Of a stretch of 64,000 nucleotides of DNA, positions 61,201 to 64,000 are shown in pieces. Position 1 is the first letter of the stretch; every line of letters begins with the position of its first letter. Source of the DNA: Crocodylus rhombifer (taxonomy: Eukaryota > Chordata > Crocodylia > Crocodylidae); assembly GCA_038503035.1 (NCBI GenBank), contig JAVSML010019047.1, positions 1 to 64,000 on the forward strand, written 5' to 3'. The position numbers were made by a program, and so were the translations under genes. The notes beneath the pieces are model-generated. The model made no database searches. It saw nothing but the letters and a program-made list of their open reading frames with translations, and had not been told where the DNA came from.

Positions 61201-63800
61201 AGTAAAAGATAATTTTTGAGCTTACTCTTAGGCTCCCCAGGAATTAACAAATGAACCTGTTCTTTGCACAGTTTTAAAAAAATGCATTAATGCAAATCCC
61301 TGATCATCTGCTTCTTCTTTTTCTTTACACTCAGCCACACAGTTAACCTGTTGGGCAACTTGCCTCTGAAGTGCTTGGATGTCCTACTAACTCCTAAGGT
61401 CCGGCCAGGCTCACTTGAGTACATGGGTGTCAACATGGATGCAGTCAGTATCCTGCTAGATTTCCTTGAACGACGTCTTGACAGGGTAAGGGGGAGATTG
61501 TTCAAAACCAAAGGGGAAAGTCTTCTGGACTCGATGGATGGCAGACATGATCCTCTACCTCACATATAAATATGCTGCTTTCTCCTTTAAAAGGCAAAAT
61601 GAAACAGAGAAACAATAAAAACTGCATCATGTAGAAACCACAAAAGCATCAGCAAAAGTAATGGCTGATTTGGAATTTTCCTGAGTTGTTTGAAGATATT
61701 CCCCTAATGGAAGAGGCAGATATTTTTCCAACAGAAGCTGAGGAGTGCTTGGTAGCTTAGCAATTTGATAAAAGGTTAATTGCCTAGAAGATGTCTGGTT
61801 GGTGGAATGGTAAGATGATTTATTTGTTGATAAAGATGTAATAGTTGTATTGGGAGGTAACCACTGACTGCTTGGTAGTTGGTTAACTGGTGGTTGAGTG
61901 CAAGGCTGGTTATCAGGGAATAGGAAGAACTATAACTAGGTAATAGTTGGTGAATTGGGCAACTTTGTGGATACAAGGTTAGCTGGTATAGTTGACCTGT
62001 TTCTTTGTAGTGTCTAACTTAGAGTCAATTGGTCACTGCTCTCATTTAGATAGAGAGGGCTGAAGTTTTTGTAGGCTTTGAGCCTAAATGGGGGAAATAA
62101 CAGTCAAATTCCTCTTCAGAATCATGGAACTTCTTTTCCAGCAGCTTGGTCTAAGTGTCTTCTGAAGCCAGAGATAAAACTCATCAAGGTGGCTGTGTTT
62201 TTATTCTCCAAAGTCACTCCAGGGGCTTTGTCAATTTTGACTGCATTATGCCTCGCAGCAGGGAAGCTGCTGTTGCAGAGTACTGGAATCTTTCTTAACC
62301 CATGACTCCTTCTATTCAGCTCTACACTGTTGCAATCTGCCTGTATTAGGAACTGAACTACCTACACTTACTGTTTGTTTTGTGCTCTTTTTCCTAGGGC
62401 CATAAACTGAAGGAAAGTCTGACCCCTGTGCTGAACCTGCTGACCGAGAGTGCCCGTGCCCACCGCCAGACAAGGAAGTTCCTCAAAGCGAAGGTATCCT
62501 GCTGGCTTAGGTAGAATCCAAATTACATTAATTTCTGAGTCTTCTCAGGTGAGAGGAGATGCATATGGATCTTCTATGAATACCATCAGGCTACAAACGG
62601 ATATCCCCTCTCTTATTATATAATAAGTTCTGACCTCCAAGTCTGTGAGGCCTGTAATCTCTGCTGTTTGTCTGCACAGTTCCTGCTTTCCCCTAAGCTT
62701 ATTCAATGAATTGGTTGATAGAATCCATGCAGACACCTTAGTGCAAGATGCTGCAGAAAACCCCAGGCTGTTCTGTTTTGATCCCTCTCACTGTGGTTTG
62801 CAGGTGCTGCCTCCTCTCCGGGATGTGAAGAACCGCCCTGAGGTGGGGAACTTGCTGCGGAACAAGCTTGTGCGCCTGATGACTCACATTGACACTGATG
62901 TAAAGCACTGTGCGGCAGAGTTCCTCTTTGTACTCTGCAAGGAGAGTGGTGAGTGAGGAGACACCTCAGGGCTGGGTGGCATCTCCTGGGTTCTCAATTC
63001 CAGAGTAGCTGGAAATGGGATCCAAATTCCAGTAGAAGCTGCTGTGTAGAGCTCACAGCACGTTGTGCTTTCTTTGGCTGAGGAAAATTCTTTGCTAGTC
63101 TTCAAATCTGCCAAACAGGCAGTGGGTGGCTATGGGAGGGCAGAGGGAAGTGCACCATGGGAAGGATGATTAGCTTTCCCATCTCTTGAATGCAGCTTCT
63201 GGAGGAGTGGTGCCAGTGATTTGGTGATCTTCTGCCAAGGGTTGAGTCCTCCTTGCCCCACAGGTAGTGGGTATCATTCAGACCTGTTGCCAGCAGGTGC
63301 TCCATACCTCAAGACCAGCATAGTTGCTGTGTAATAACACTGGTCTCTGCTTTTCCCTCTGCTTTCCATTCCAGAGCAGTTGCCATTTTGGGGATACTTT
63401 CGAGGGGATAAAGACCTTGCGTTGAATGTATTGCTTCACAGCTTGGGAGCAGGATGTGTGCCATAGCCTTTGTTTCTCCTCCTGCCTTTTCCATGTGAAG
63501 GCATGTCCTGTGGACATCCATGTTGGCTGCTGCATCAAGTTTGTTTGATAGGGTTCTCTCATTTGCCTCCTGACCCTATGAGTCTTTTCTCTGGCTGGGT
63601 AGCTGGTAGTGGGGTGGAGCAATGCCCTGAGTTTTCTGTCTCTTTCCCTTGTCAGTGTCACGGTTTGTGAAGTACACAGGGTATGGAAATGCAGCAGGGC
63701 TCCTGGCAGCACGAGGCCTCATGGCAGGGGGCCGGGAAGAGGGAGAATATTCTGAGGATGAAGACACTGATACAGAAGAATACAAGGAGGCTAAGCCCAA
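46143..63800 (+). CDS. RIC8A: RIC8 guanine nucleotide exchange factor A (3' end outside the window)
   Basis: Eight coding exons (46,143-46,226; 54,305-54,352; 59,421-60,035; 60,744-60,838; 61,335-61,485; 62,398-62,493; 62,804-62,948; 63,656-63,800) join in frame to 459 codons plus two bases; about 80 residues should follow beyond 64,000. The protein aligns to mammalian RIC8A throughout, including [49 protein letters not shown] and [18 protein letters not shown]. It is a cytosolic armadillo-type helical-repeat protein that folds nascent G-alpha subunits and exchanges GDP on free G-alpha i/q/12/13. The acidic motif [11 protein letters not shown] (S444 and T449) matches the known mammalian casein kinase 2 sites that raise activity. 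The start has G at -3 and +4. Confidence 0.95.
47090..48360 (+). mobile_element. Ancient CR1/L3-like LINE remnant, sense
   Basis: The 3' portion reads tggaactcattgccataaaa, then aaaggattagacatttattt, agcataaatcaatttactaa, ggaccactgttggaagcagg and attggtctgatgcagtaggg, the order seen in old CR1/L3 3' regions. Upstream strings to about 47,090 are plausible ORF2 debris with many stops. Far more diverged than the other CR1 copies here. Confidence 0.65.
50290..50525 (+). mobile_element. CR1 LINE 3'-end fragment, sense
   Basis: Reads ggttggatattaggaaaaaa, then atggattagatgatctttta and cccttccaggcctgcgtttc, the CR1 ORF2 C-terminal and UTR signature. Moderately diverged, 5'-truncated. Confidence 0.75.
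52573..52821. mobile_element. hAT-type MITE, 249 bp, perfect target-site duplication
   Basis: The termini are cactaattctcaacc and gttgagaaccactg, flanked on both sides by atctagcc (52,565-52,572 and 52,822-52,829), an exact 8-base duplication. It is related to the element at 6,107-6,387 (shared agcacaggtttaggctt-like interior). It contains a run of 12 C near 52,697. Confidence 0.9.
54305..54352 (+). CDS. RIC8A: RIC8A coding exon 2 (residues 29-44)
   Basis: A 48-base phase-0 exon ([16 protein letters not shown]) with acceptor tgctttcacag and donor gtatgt. It matches the SFTFDD-like segment of mammalian RIC8A. It lies after an intron of about 8 kb and is too short for open-frame detection. Confidence 0.92.
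54446..55353. mobile_element. Non-autonomous DNA transposon, about 908 bp
   Basis: The ends tagggacagacatt and aatgtctgtcccta are perfect 14-base inverted repeats. The flanks ccaaaggc and ccaaagaa suggest an 8-base hAT-like duplication, imperfect and offset by a base. The interior has recurring aaaccagtttga and tggtttaa strings on both strands near the left end. No transposase frame. Confidence 0.75.
55690..55985 (+). mobile_element. MIR-like SINE, probably interrupted
   Basis: The left part (gggacgtgggagatctgagc, then cctctgattttgtgtgtgaa and cctgtcacttggacc) and the right part (ttctgtgccttagtttccct, then ctatataaaaggtaaggatg) match successive pieces of MIR. About 135 bases between them (55,792-55,926) do not fit and may be a separate old insertion. 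Confidence 0.55.
57385..57480. repeat. Possible SINE-like repeat, degenerate copy
   Basis: Strings ttgctgtagccaggaatt, ttctttgggtgatagttgg and ataaaagatatcactcccc resemble parts of the repeats at 171-228 and 11,501-11,612. Divergence is high and the match is by eye. Confidence 0.35.
58331..58397 (+). pseudogene. tRNA-Gly/Asp-like sequence, decayed
   Basis: The string gttcgattcc (58,381-58,390) is a perfect pol III B box/T-loop. Upstream, gtgagtgatagaatccttgt then ctgtcat resembles the D arm and anticodon arm of tRNA-Gly (tcagtggtagaattctcgcc), with an anticodon-position triplet gtc that would be Asp. The acceptor stem does not pair, so it is not a working tRNA; it is a pseudogene or the head of a tRNA-derived SINE. 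Confidence 0.5.
59421..60035 (+). CDS. RIC8A: RIC8A coding exon 3 (residues 45-249)
   Basis: A large 615-base phase-0 exon with acceptor ttcactccacag and donor gtaagt, holding much of the N-terminal helical-repeat domain ([46 protein letters not shown]). Between TLELTLG and RQETERA it carries a loop ([13 protein letters not shown]) several residues longer than I recall in mammals. Confidence 0.96.
60744..60838 (+). CDS. RIC8A: RIC8A coding exon 4 (residues 250-280 plus two bases)
   Basis: The acceptor is ttggggccag and the donor gtgaag. It encodes [18 protein letters not shown] and GEDRTEEFH. The codon for S281 is split 2+1. Confidence 0.93.
61335..61485 (+). CDS. RIC8A: RIC8A coding exon 5 (residues 281-331)
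   Basis: The acceptor is ctttacactcag and the donor gtaagg. It encodes the strongly conserved [16 protein letters not shown] block and the [10 protein letters not shown] segment. Confidence 0.95.
62398..62493 (+). CDS. RIC8A: RIC8A coding exon 6 (residues 332-363)
   Basis: The acceptor is ctttttcctag and the donor gtatcc. It encodes [20 protein letters not shown] and ends RKFLKAK, in phase 0 on both sides. Confidence 0.93.
62804..62948 (+). CDS. RIC8A: RIC8A coding exon 7 (residues 364-411 plus one base)
   Basis: The acceptor is tgtggtttgcag and the donor gtgagt. It encodes [15 protein letters not shown] and [20 protein letters not shown], among the most conserved parts of the family. V412 is split 1+2. 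Confidence 0.95.
63656..63800 (+). CDS. RIC8A: RIC8A coding exon 8 (residues 412-459 plus two bases)
   Basis: The acceptor is ttcccttgtcag and the donor gtacag. It encodes [20 protein letters not shown], invariant in vertebrates as far as I know, and the acidic [11 protein letters not shown] motif. The next exon lies outside the window. Confidence 0.93.
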
Positions 63801-64000
63801 GTACAGAACCCTTTCTTTCTGTTACCAGTCTATACTGTCCCCCATACCCTTTCTCTGTTCATTATTCTGTATATCTCCCTAAACCCCTCAAGACACGTTG
63901 CCTACTTTCTCCTCCCCAACCCCATTTACTGCTTGCCTGATTCAGTGGTTACCAATTTCCTGCTCCACAGCCACTCCCCACCCTTCAGATTGAAAGTCTT

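Larger units (their letters stand above)
60036..63655. other. RIC8A introns 3-7
   Basis: Short introns (60,036-60,743; 60,839-61,334; 61,486-62,397; 62,494-62,803; 62,949-63,655). No clear mobile element; a weak ancient-repeat palindrome (agtcagtgggactgctc region, about 60,950-61,010) lies in intron 4. Intron 5 has repetitive ggtt/taactgg strings near 61,860-61,960 of no named family. Confidence 0.5.

Overview
This is a vertebrate nuclear segment. Its genes are split into short exons with GT-AG introns, the background is AT-rich and CpG-poor, one CpG island is present, and old transposons are dense. Many CR1 LINE pieces end in ATTCTATG or ATCTATGAA repeats, and there are many hAT-type mini-transposons. 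This repeat style points to a sauropsid, most likely a crocodilian. That assignment is an inference from repeat style, not a database result.

Three genes are recognised from conceptual splicing. ODF3 (also called CIMAP1A), a sperm-tail/ciliary microtubule protein with PGP (SHIPPO) repeats, lies on + at 13,296-26,688 with six coding exons giving 250 aa. BET1L (GS15), a Golgi SNARE, lies on - at 35,602-40,211 with four coding exons giving 111 aa. RIC8A, a G-alpha chaperone and exchange factor, lies on + from 46,143 and runs off the right edge, with eight coding exons visible giving 459 codons plus two bases. The ODF3-BET1L-RIC8A order and orientations match human 11p15.5. The genes do not form a pathway; the arrangement is inherited synteny.

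Region by region: 1-13.27 kb is intergenic with no recognisable gene and many repeat fragments, plus a 10-base assembly gap inside a CR1 copy. 13.3-26.7 kb is ODF3, whose introns hold a long antisense CR1, two long non-autonomous hAT elements (one a foldback with arms of several hundred bases), and shorter repeats. 26.7-33.5 kb is intergenic with a (GT)24 array, a Tigger-like MITE and a hAT MITE. 33.5-40.2 kb is BET1L including a probable long 3' UTR. 40.0-40.7 kb is the CpG-island promoter. 40.8-45.0 kb is a repeat-filled spacer between the head-to-head genes. 45.9-64 kb is RIC8A, with a first intron of about 8 kb.

I found no convincing undescribed biological system. The items most worth a second look are the foldback hAT family in ODF3 introns, the widened BET1L/RIC8A head-to-head promoter with a predicted RIC8A 5' UTR splice acceptor, a decayed tRNA-like sequence in RIC8A intron 2, and a degenerate minisatellite at 4.7-5.1 kb.
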